From the NCBI GenBank assembly GCA_029935325.1, contig JAOZKO010000122.1:1-7963 (forward strand): a stretch of DNA of 7,963 nucleotides. Direction: 5' to 3'. The notes beneath the pieces are model-generated. The model saw only the letters and a list, made by a program, of their open reading frames with translations, did no database searches and was not told the origin of the DNA. The position numbers and the translations under genes are program-made. Positions 1 through 5,944 of this stretch are shown here, one piece after another (position 1 is the first letter of the stretch; each line of letters begins with the position of its first letter). Source of the stretch: Bacteroidales bacterium (GTDB taxonomy: Bacteria > Bacteroidota > Bacteroidia > Bacteroidales > UBA1556).

Positions 1-1390
1 AATTTGTTGATTGCACCATTAGGGGAATCTCAAAACGACTTCCTGCATATTTATTATAGGATTTAATATTTGATTTAAAAGCAACATAGCTTGTATCATC
101 TGTATATTTTGCAATAATTTTGCTAGGCATAAAAGTTATTAAGCCTTCATCCATCCAAGCATATAATTGCTCATTTAAACCTGTGGCAAACGGAAAATAA
201 CTATGACCAATTTCATGGGCAGTAACATATAAAGTAGCTGTATAGTTTTTGCTATCGCCATCATTTACCATTCCAGGAAATTCCATACCACCATCGCCAT
301 TAAAAACTGTGAGTTGAGAATAGGGGAACTCGATTTTAGGACTCTGAAAACTATAATACTCAATGCTTTTGCGCGATACATCCGCTACTTTATGGAAATC
401 TAAAGATGTGCTTTTATATACTGCATTTATTGCTACTCTTTTGGTGCCAGTATTAATACTTATGCCATCCCAAAGATAAGTATTGCTAATAGCAAAGGCA
501 AAATCTGGAACATATTCTGCTTTAAATTTCCAAATAAACTTATCAGCTTTCTTATATATTTTCCCAGCATTCCTATCTTCCTGGGTAATAATATGGATAA
601 TACTATCTGATTTTGCTGCCTGATTAATTCTTTCTACATATTTTGTCTTATATATTTCTTTGGTATTTTGCAAAAGCCCAGTGGACCACGCGCTATATCC
701 ATATGGCAATGTCAGCTCTACATTATAATCTCCAAACTCATGATAATATTCAGCTCTACCCGAATGAGGAATTTTTGCCCATCCATAAATATCATCATAA
801 ACTGCGATTTTAGGAAACCAATAGGCAATCATCATATTTGTTTTATTATAAATCCCCATTCTAATTGTGATAGTCCCCGGCAGAATCACCTTCCACTCAA
901 TTTCGATTTGATGCTTTGAATTTGGAGTAAAATACTCATGCAGTCTAATACCCATTAATGTTGACCTGTGAAATACGCTTCTTGAATTAGGATCAATGGA
1001 CTTGCCATCAATGTTAATGGAAGTAATTTCCACACCTTCGTGTAAATCTACTTTACCCATATCCCAATCGCGCTGAACACCTTTTTTGAACAAATCTTGA
1101 ATAATTGAAAAGTAAAGAAGCCTTAATGTATCGGGGCTATTATTACTATAATCTATACTTTCGTATCCTATTATTGTTCTTTCCTCAGGCAATAGCTCTG
1201 CCTTAATTATGTAGTTTGCAGTATTTTGCCAATACTTTTCACCAGTTTTCCCTTCCAATGTTCTGCTGCCATTTTCCACAGCAGACCTAAGCTCTTTTGT
1301 CATAAATAAATCCTGAGTAGATTGAGCGTTGGCTTTTGGTAATATTAAAATATAAATAAATAATAGCAATATATATCTTGTAAAAGGCAT
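1..1390 (-). CDS. Exported M1-family zinc metallopeptidase (aminopeptidase-like), C-terminus cut by window edge
   Basis: This is the N-terminal 463 codons of a secreted gluzincin peptidase that probably trims peptides outside the cytoplasm. The ATG at 1390-1388 gives a signal peptide: a short basic start, a hydrophobic core (LLLFIYILIL) and an ANA-Q cleavage-like site near residue 22. A long beta-rich N-terminal region follows. The substrate-binding motif GGMEF is at residues 367-371 (the GxMEN equivalent). The zinc motif HEIGH is at 392-396 with the third ligand Glu415, exactly HExxHx18E, so H392, H396 and E415 should bind zinc and E393 should activate water. The reading frame stays open to position 2. 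The C-terminal part with the M1 catalytic Tyr lies outside. It is divergent from hpt and has its own -7 box about 30 nt upstream. The family call is firm. Substrate and localisation (periplasm, outer membrane or medium) are inferred. Confidence 0.93.
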   Translation of the reverse strand, partial: MPFTRYILLLFIYILILPKANAQSTQDLFMTKELRSAVENGSRTLEGKTGEKYWQNTANYIIKAELLPEERTIIGYESIDYSNNSPDTLRLLYFSIIQDLFKKGVQRDWDMGKVDLHEGVEITSINIDGKSIDPNSRSVFHRSTLMGIRLHEYFTPNSKHQIEIEWKVILPGTITIRMGIYNKTNMMIAYWFPKIAVYDDIYGWAKIPHSGRAEYYHEFGDYNVELTLPYGYSAWSTGLLQNTKEIYKTKYVERINQAAKSDSIIHIITQEDRNAGKIYKKADKFIWKFKAEYVPDFAFAISNTYLWDGISINTGTKRVAINAVYKSTSLDFHKVADVSRKSIEYYSFQSPKIEFPYSQLTVFNGDGGMEFPGMVNDGDSKNYTATLYVTAHEIGHSYFPFATGLNEQLYAWMDEGLITFMPSKIIAKYTDDTSYVAFKSNIKSYNKYAGSRFEIPLMVQSTN

Positions 1391-1416
1391 AATAATTATG
1401 GTTTAATTTTGGCTTA

Positions 1417-1448
1417 CAAATTTATACAAAATTGGTTCTACTATCAAT
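1417..1448 (-). promoter_or_regulatory. Bacteroidota-type promoter for the M1 peptidase
   Basis: Read on the minus strand, TAAATTTG (1424-1417) matches the TAnnTTTG -7 consensus of Bacteroidota sigma-ABfr exactly. ATTG (1448-1445) lies 20 nt upstream as a -33-like element (consensus TTTG). Transcription would start near 1410, leaving a leader of about 20 nt before the ATG. The region is AT-rich, so chance matches are possible, but the position and spacing are right. Confidence 0.6.
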
Positions 1449-1680
1449 TTAGTGGTTAAAAATTATTTTTTATTTATTTAAATAATCTATTTGGTAATGC
1501 GAAAATGCTTGACTGCAATAATGCTAGAATGTTAGCACTGTGCAATACAATAATAATGTGCTATTTATTCTTGCATTGAAGCATTCAATTATTGAAGCAT
1601 TATTATGGTAATTATTTTATCATAGTTTTTTTGCAAATTTTGAATTGAAACTTAATGGTCATAATATTTTAAGAATTTAC
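1449..1680. other. Divergent intergenic core with small nested repeats, no gene seen
   Basis: The 345-nt gap between the peptidase and hpt holds no convincing coding sequence. Apart from the two promoters at its edges it contains a direct repeat, TTGAAGCATT, at 1576-1585 and 1592-1601 (16-nt period). It also has a perfect small palindrome, TTCAAT-T-ATTGAA, at 1584-1596. Two nested inverted repeats surround these: AATAATGCT (1517-1525) with AGCATTATT (1596-1604), and TAGCAC (1533-1538) with GTGCTA (1558-1563). These could be regulator sites or a folded RNA, but in AT-rich DNA some such matches arise by chance. Confidence 0.35.
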
Positions 1681-1682
1681 TG

Positions 1683-1713
1683 TTTATATAGCTTCAAAAA
1701 AAGTATATCTTTG
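1683..1713 (+). promoter_or_regulatory. Bacteroidota-type promoter for the hpt-adk-obgE-PAP2 operon
   Basis: TATCTTTG at 1706-1713 fits the TAnnTTTG -7 box exactly. A weak -33 candidate, TTTA at 1683-1686, is 19 nt upstream (one mismatch to TTTG). A start near 1720 would give a leader of roughly 16 nt before the hpt ATG at 1736. No Shine-Dalgarno sequence is seen, which is normal for Bacteroidota. Confidence 0.6.
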
Positions 1714-1735
1714 CAGCTGTGTTACTTAGATACTT

Positions 1736-2272
1736 ATGAAAACTATACAGCTTAAAGACAGGAAGTTCCGTACAAATATTCCTTCAGAAGAAATTCTAAA
1801 GCAGGTAAATAGAGTTGCTAAAGAAATCTCTCAGGATTATAAATCAAAGAGCCCATTATTTATAGTGGTATTAAATGGTGCATTTATGTTTGCCAGCGAT
1901 ATGATGAAGGCCTTGGAAATTGATTGCGAAGTAAGCTTTGTAAAGCTATCATCATATCAAGGAACTAAATCTACCGAAAAGGTAAAAGAAATTATTGGCT
2001 TAAATCAGAGTATCGATGGTAGAGAAATAATTATTGTAGAGGATATTGTGGATACAGGAATTACCATGGAAAACTTATTGGAAGATTTGAGAAAAATGAA
2101 GCCAAAAAGCATCCGCATTGCTTCACTGCTTTACAAACCTAATTCTTTTCAGAAGGATTTCAAGATTGACTATATAGGCTTTGAAATCCCTGATGATTTT
2201 ATTGTAGGCTATGGCCTAGACTATGATCAACTAGGACGAAATTTGTCTGATATATATATAATAACTGAATAA
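1736..2272 (+). CDS. hpt: Hypoxanthine phosphoribosyltransferase
   Basis: This cytoplasmic purine-salvage enzyme transfers the phosphoribosyl group of PRPP to hypoxanthine (often also guanine), giving IMP or GMP. At 178 residues it has the usual family length. The PRPP-binding signature VEDIVDTGIT is at residues 101-110. The pyrophosphate loop LNGAF is at 46-50 and the flexible active-site loop SSYQGTKST at 72-80. The purine-side segment LLYKP is at 131-135, with its Lys in the place expected to contact the base. The C-terminal block with GYGLDYDQLGRN (158-169) is typical of bacterial HPRTs. The ATG at 1736 gives the standard N-terminus. It is first in a four-gene operon and lies 14 nt before the adenylate kinase, so nucleotide salvage and adenylate balance are probably co-expressed. 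Confidence 0.95.
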   Translation: MKTIQLKDRKFRTNIPSEEILKQVNRVAKEISQDYKSKSPLFIVVLNGAFMFASDMMKALEIDCEVSFVKLSSYQGTKSTEKVKEIIGLNQSIDGREIIIVEDIVDTGITMENLLEDLRKMKPKSIRIASLLYKPNSFQKDFKIDYIGFEIPDDFIVGYGLDYDQLGRNLSDIYIITE

Positions 2273-2286
2273 AAACCTAAATAGCT

Positions 2287-3450
2287 ATGCTTAATATTGC
2301 ATTATTTGGCCCTCCGGGCGCAGGAAAAGGAACTCAATCAAAATACTTAGTTGAAAAGTATAATCTAACTTATATTTCTACTGGTGATATTCTTAGAAAA
2401 GAAATTGCCAATGGCACCGAATTAGGAAAAGCTGCCAAAGACATAATTGCTGGTGGACACTTAGTAAGTGATGACTTGATTGTAAAAATTATTGAAAAAA
2501 GAATTACTAGCGAAAATAAAGATGGAATTTTATTTGACGGATTCCCTAGAACAGTGGTTCAAGCATATATTCTTGATGGTTTATTGATTAAGCTTAATAC
2601 TTCTCTAACATTTATGCTTAGCTTGGAAGTGCCAAAAGACGAGCTTGTTACTAGACTTGTTGAAAGAGGTAAGTCTTCTGGTAGAGCTGATGATAATATG
2701 GAAGTTATTCAAAAAAGACTTACCGAGTATGAAGATAAAACTTTACCATTAATTGATTTCTATAAGGAAAGAGGAAAATATATTTCCATAAATGGAGTAG
2801 GAGATATTAGTGATATTACTAAATTACTGAATAACGCTATTGAAACAACCCTTAAACATACATTCTTTAATATTGTAGTAACCGGAAAACCTGGATCAGG
2901 AAGAGGAACTCAAGCTAAGAAATTGGCACAAAAATACAATCTAGCATATATTTCCACTGGCAAGATTATGCGCCAAGAAATTGCTTCTGGTTCGGAGATT
3001 GGACTAACATATAAAGGATATATGGACAGAGGAGACCTTGTTCCTGATGAATTACCAATTCGAATGATTGAAAGAGTTATTAGGGATAATCCGCATGTAA
3101 ATGGATATGTTTTCAAGGGCTTCCCTCGCTCACTTGTACAGGCATATATTCTTGATGGATTGCTAAAGAAAATAGATTCAAAAGTAGATTTAGCTCTTGA
3201 ATTAGACACGAGCACATTAACTGCTTTAAAGCGACTTTCTGGGAGAAGCAAAACAGAAAAAGCAAGACCTTATGATCTTAATACTGATGTTATTATCCAC
3301 CGATTAGAGGAGTGGGAAGACACCATAAAAAAAGATGTTTCTACATTCTATTCAAATCAAAATAAGATTTTGCATGTTGATGGAAGTGGAGAAGATGAAG
3401 AGGTTTTTGCAAAAATAGACAAAGAAATCTCTAAACTAATCAAGCACTAA
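2287..3450 (+). CDS. adk: Double-length adenylate kinase: active N-terminal domain fused to a degenerate second Adk domain
   Basis: Adenylate kinase interconverts ATP + AMP and 2 ADP. This 387-residue protein is about twice the usual bacterial length (about 190 for the short-LID form) and contains two Adk copies in tandem. Domain 1 (about 1-190) has all key features: P-loop GPPGAGKGT (8-16), STGD (31-34), R37, FDGFPRT (83-89), and a short LID with R127, R133, D135, D136 and R144. Domain 2 (about 194-387) keeps the fold motifs but reads GKPGSGRGT (200-208), so the P-loop Lys is Arg206. It also has STGK (223-226; D34 becomes K226) and FKGFPRS (276-282; D84 becomes K277). LID arginines R320, R327 and R339 remain. 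Shared blocks such as QAYILDGLL in both halves point to internal duplication. Domain 1 is probably the enzyme. Domain 2 is probably non-catalytic, perhaps regulatory or structural (inference). The next gene starts 3 nt downstream. Confidence 0.93.
   Translation: MLNIALFGPPGAGKGTQSKYLVEKYNLTYISTGDILRKEIANGTELGKAAKDIIAGGHLVSDDLIVKIIEKRITSENKDGILFDGFPRTVVQAYILDGLLIKLNTSLTFMLSLEVPKDELVTRLVERGKSSGRADDNMEVIQKRLTEYEDKTLPLIDFYKERGKYISINGVGDISDITKLLNNAIETTLKHTFFNIVVTGKPGSGRGTQAKKLAQKYNLAYISTGKIMRQEIASGSEIGLTYKGYMDRGDLVPDELPIRMIERVIRDNPHVNGYVFKGFPRSLVQAYILDGLLKKIDSKVDLALELDTSTLTALKRLSGRSKTEKARPYDLNTDVIIHRLEEWEDTIKKDVSTFYSNQNKILHVDGSGEDEEVFAKIDKEISKLIKH
2563..3158 (+). repeat. 17-bp exact DNA repeat marking the internal adk duplication
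   Basis: The 17-bp string starting gcatatattcttg occurs at 2563-2579 and again at 3142-3158, 579 nt (193 codons) apart and in the same reading frame. It encodes the AYILDG segment in both Adk domains. It is the clearest nucleotide-level trace of the duplication. It may reflect a fairly recent event, gene conversion, or strong constraint on that peptide. Confidence 0.7.
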
Positions 3451-3453
3451 TTT

Positions 3454-4455
3454 ATGGCTGATAATAACTTTGTTGATTATGTAAAGATTCATTGCAAATC
3501 TGGCAATGGAGGACCCGGTTCACATCATATGCGCCGCGAGAAGTATATTCCAAAAGGAGGACCTGATGGCGGAGATGGCGGAAGAGGTGGACATATTATT
3601 GCTCGAGGCAATGCTCAGTATTGGACATTATTGCATTTACGCTATCGCAAGCACGTAAAAGCAAGTCATGGAGGATCTGGCAGCAAGCAAGAAAGCTCCG
3701 GAGCAATGGGAGATGATATGGTTTTAGATGTTCCATTGGGAACAATTATAAAAGATTTTGAAACTGGTGAAACAATTGGTGAAATAATTGACGATGGTCA
3801 AGAGCTTATTATTAAAAAAGGTGGTCGTGGTGGATTAGGAAATGTACACTTTAAATCATCAACCAATCAAACACCAGAATATGCTCAACCCGGCGAACCT
3901 TTATCGGAAGGTTGGATTGTAATGGAACTAAAAGTACTAGCAGATGTTGGTTTAGTTGGCTTTCCTAGTGCTGGAAAATCCACTTTACTTTCTGTGGTTT
4001 CAGCAGCTAAACCTGAGATTGCTGAATACCACTTTACCACATTAGTGCCTAACCTTGGAATAGTTCCATATCACGGCCATAAGTCGTTTGTAATGGCTGA
4101 TATTCCTGGTATTATTGAAGGTGCTCACGAAGGCAAAGGTCTTGGTTTGCGATTCTTACGACATATCGAGCGAAATTCTACTTTGCTTTTTATGGTCCCT
4201 ATTGACACCGATGATATTGATAAAGAATATAGAGTATTACTCAATGAGTTGAAACTATATAATCCCGAATTATTGGACAAATCCAGAATACTTGCTATTA
4301 CAAAATCTGATATTTTTGATGATGAAATGATTGAAGATTTAAAGCAGGAAATTCCTAAGGATGTGGAGACTATATTTATCTCTTCCATTACTAAAAAAGG
4401 AATCTCTCAACTCAAGGATATGTTGTGGCAAAAAATGATTGAGCCAATTCTATAA
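3454..4455 (+). CDS. obgE: Obg/CgtA family GTPase (ribosome assembly)
   Basis: Obg is an essential cytoplasmic GTPase that binds the 50S subunit during late assembly and links ribosome production to nucleotide status. The N-terminal Obg fold (about 1-160) carries the glycine-rich GGPDGGDGGRGG segment (35-46) and a second glycine-rich stretch GGRGGLG (123-129). The G domain follows: G1 GFPSAGKS (169-176), switch I FTT (194-196), G3 DIPG (216-219), G4 as TKSD (283-286) and G5-like SSIT (310-313). Having Thr instead of Asn in G4 is, as far as I know, not rare in Bacteroidota Obg. The protein ends at residue 333 just after the G domain, so there is no C-terminal OCT domain. The ATG lies 3 nt after the adk stop, implying co-transcription and probably translational coupling. 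Confidence 0.96.
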   Translation: MADNNFVDYVKIHCKSGNGGPGSHHMRREKYIPKGGPDGGDGGRGGHIIARGNAQYWTLLHLRYRKHVKASHGGSGSKQESSGAMGDDMVLDVPLGTIIKDFETGETIGEIIDDGQELIIKKGGRGGLGNVHFKSSTNQTPEYAQPGEPLSEGWIVMELKVLADVGLVGFPSAGKSTLLSVVSAAKPEIAEYHFTTLVPNLGIVPYHGHKSFVMADIPGIIEGAHEGKGLGLRFLRHIERNSTLLFMVPIDTDDIDKEYRVLLNELKLYNPELLDKSRILAITKSDIFDDEMIEDLKQEIPKDVETIFISSITKKGISQLKDMLWQKMIEPIL

Positions 4456-4473
4456 AACTAATTACGACCTTAT

Positions 4474-5058
4474 ATGCTGGAGCAATTAATGCAGCTGGAC
4501 ACTGAGCTTTTTCTATTTCTTAATGGAATGCACAATGCTTTTTTCGACTTTATTATGTTCTGGATTTCTCAAACAGTAGTTTGGATTCCACTCTGGATTT
4601 TCTTTATCTATATTTTAGTAAAAAACGATAGAAAGAATGGTCTATGGATGGTGCTTTCGCTTATTATTGCCGTTGGATTGGCAGACTTTATTTCAGTTCA
4701 TTTATTCAAAAATGTATTCGAAAGACTCCGTCCTTGTCATAATGAAGAGATTAGTGCATTGGTGCATATTGTAAAAGACCACTGCGGAGGGCAATATGGG
4801 TTTGTAAGTTCACATTCTACAAATATGTTTGCTATCTCTACATTTATGTTTTTGGCTCTCAGAAATAAATATCGATTTACTTTCTTCCCTTTATTTATAT
4901 GGGCTGCTGCAATTGCCTATAGCCGAATTTACCTTGGCGTACATTACCCTGCTGATGTTATCGGCGGAGCAATATTAGGAAGTTCTATTTCTTTGGTTCT
5001 TTGGTTCGTTTATGGGAGTTTGAAATTGGGAGTTCGGAGTTCGGAGTTTGAAGTCTGA
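4474..5058 (+). CDS. Membrane PAP2-family phosphatase, C-terminal tail encoded by a tandem repeat
   Basis: This is an integral-membrane phosphatase of the PAP2/acid-phosphatase superfamily, 194 residues. The three signature motifs are present: KNVFERLRP (79-87; KxxxxxxRP), SSHS (112-115; the PSGH equivalent with His114), and SRIYLGVHYPAD (150-161; SRxxxxxHxxxD). Hydrophobic segments lie at about 22-32, 35-49, 57-76, 117-129, 135-150 and 163-180. Such enzymes remove phosphate from undecaprenyl pyrophosphate, phosphatidate, phosphatidylglycerol phosphate or similar lipids; the substrate cannot be told from sequence. It is the last gene of the operon, 18 nt after obgE. The final 14 residues (181-194) and the stop codon lie entirely inside a 7-bp tandem repeat array, so the native C-terminus was probably replaced or extended by the repeat. 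Confidence 0.9.
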   Translation: MLEQLMQLDTELFLFLNGMHNAFFDFIMFWISQTVVWIPLWIFFIYILVKNDRKNGLWMVLSLIIAVGLADFISVHLFKNVFERLRPCHNEEISALVHIVKDHCGGQYGFVSSHSTNMFAISTFMFLALRNKYRFTFFPLFIWAAAIAYSRIYLGVHYPADVIGGAILGSSISLVLWFVYGSLKLGVRSSEFEV

Positions 5059-5083
5059 AGTTGGGAGTTGGAAGTCTGAAGTT
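5014..5083 (+). repeat. Degenerate 7-bp tandem array (about 10 units, consensus NGRAGTY) overlapping the PAP2 3' end
   Basis: Ten consecutive 7-mers stay in register: GGGAGTT, TGAAATT, GGGAGTT, CGGAGTT, CGGAGTT, TGAAGTC, TGAAGTT, GGGAGTT, GGAAGTC, TGAAGTT. The first six units and part of the seventh are coding (PAP2 residues 181-194 and the TGA at 5056-5058); the rest is intergenic. Similar short-period arrays occur between genes in many Bacteroidota genomes, in my recollection. Their function is not known to me. Confidence 0.85.
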
Positions 5084-5084
5084 G

Positions 5085-5101
5085 GCGAAACCTTCGCTTT
5101 T
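5085..5101 (+). terminator. Short hairpin with T-run, possible terminator of the hpt-PAP2 operon
   Basis: GCGAA (5085-5089) pairs with TTCGC (5093-5097) around a 3-nt ACC loop and is followed by TTTT (5098-5101). It sits 26 nt past the PAP2 stop, at a convergent junction, which is the expected place for a terminator. The stem is only 5 bp and the T-run short, so termination would be weak. Confidence 0.45.
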
Positions 5102-5119
5102 GGGAGGGTTGAATCATGC

Positions 5120-5159
5120 CAAACAAAAAACAACAAACAAAAAACAACAAACAAAAAAA
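5120..5159. repeat. A/C-rich tandem array, 14-bp unit made of two 7-mers
   Basis: CAAACAA and AAAACAA alternate from 5120 to 5154 (five full 7-mers), then a run of A to 5159 touches the rsmA stop codon (5162-5160). On the minus strand this is a T-rich TTGTTTG-type tract directly after the rsmA stop, so the rsmA transcript would carry a U-rich 3' region. The 7-bp period is the same as in the neighbouring array, although the sequence differs. Confidence 0.8.
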
Positions 5160-5933
5160 CTAACTCCTCTCTATCGCTGATATTTGATTAGTAATATTTA
5201 CAAATTCCTCAACACTAAGTTGCTCAGGCCTTTTCTGATAAAATTCATCTTGTAATATTTCGCTTTTCCCTATTAATCTTTTTAGGCTTACTCTTAGCAT
5301 TTTGCGTCGAGTATTAAAACTAGTTTTTACAACCTGCTTAAATAGAGCTTCATCACAATCGAGTTTATCAATATCCTTTCGTAGAAGTCGTATAACACCC
5401 GATTTTACTTTTGGTGGAGGTCTAAAAACATGCTCATCAACAGTAAACAGATATTCCACATCATAATATGCTTGTGTTAGCACGCTAATAATTCCATATT
5501 TCTTACTTCCTGGTTCTGCACTAATTCGCTCTGCTACTTCCTTCTGAAACATTCCTGAGAACTCAGGAATCAGCTTCCGATTTTCAATGGTTTTAAAAAC
5601 AATCTGACTGGAAATATTATAGGGGAAATTACCAATTACAGCAATTTCTTCAGTAAAAATCTCTGGTAAATCAAGCTTTAGGAAATCGCCAAAAACATGA
5701 TCTGGAGCAATAATATTATTCCCAACCAGATATTCTACGGATTCAATATCTACTTCCGCAGCATACAAATTTCTACCTTCAACTTGGTTTAGGAAACGGG
5801 TTAAGACTCCTGTCCCTGGTCCTATTTCCAAAACATTAGCAGTATTATTAGAGATTGTATTCGCAATCTTTTCTGCGATATTAATATCCTTTAAAAAATG
5901 TTGTCCTAAATGCTTCTTAGCTTTAACTTCCAT
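5160..5933 (-). CDS. rsmA: 16S rRNA (adenine(1518)-N6/adenine(1519)-N6)-dimethyltransferase
   Basis: RsmA (KsgA) uses S-adenosylmethionine to dimethylate the two adjacent adenines in the 3' terminal loop of 16S rRNA, a late check on 30S assembly. The 257 residues match the family. The N-terminal block KKHLGQHFL is at 6-14, SAM motif I LEIGPGTGVLT at 35-45, and the acidic ribose-binding residue Glu60 follows. GDFLKLD (82-88) and the catalytic NFPYNISS (102-109; the N[LF]PY motif) come next. The C-terminal RNA-binding part has FRPPPKVKSGVIRL (170-183), FNTRRKMLR (206-214) and RPEQLSVEEF (235-244). The ATG at 5933 gives the expected N-terminus. It is the third gene of the minus-strand operon, 11 nt after the ATP-cone nuclease stop, and converges with the PAP2 gene. 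Confidence 0.95.
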   Translation of the reverse strand: MEVKAKKHLGQHFLKDINIAEKIANTISNNTANVLEIGPGTGVLTRFLNQVEGRNLYAAEVDIESVEYLVGNNIIAPDHVFGDFLKLDLPEIFTEEIAVIGNFPYNISSQIVFKTIENRKLIPEFSGMFQKEVAERISAEPGSKKYGIISVLTQAYYDVEYLFTVDEHVFRPPPKVKSGVIRLLRKDIDKLDCDEALFKQVVKTSFNTRRKMLRVSLKRLIGKSEILQDEFYQKRPEQLSVEEFVNITNQISAIERS

Positions 5934-5944
5934 AATTTTAAAAT

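Noticed and set aside
668..919. 83-codon plus-strand reading frame
   Set aside because: It lies wholly inside the M1 peptidase gene on the other strand; its translation has no family features.
2910..3251. 113-codon minus-strand reading frame within adk
   Set aside because: Antisense shadow of the second Adk domain; composition is that of a complementary frame and no motif is visible.
4125..4388. 87-codon minus-strand reading frame within obgE
   Set aside because: Antisense shadow of the conserved Obg G domain, Ser-rich because of the reversed codons.
5014..5159. CRISPR-like array at the convergent junction
   Set aside because: Units are 7 bp without unique spacers and there are no cas genes; this is a simple tandem repeat.
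5120..5159. Multiple TTTG elements on the minus strand as a promoter
   Set aside because: They come from the repeat itself, sit downstream of the rsmA stop pointing into the 3' end of PAP2, and no gene follows on that strand.
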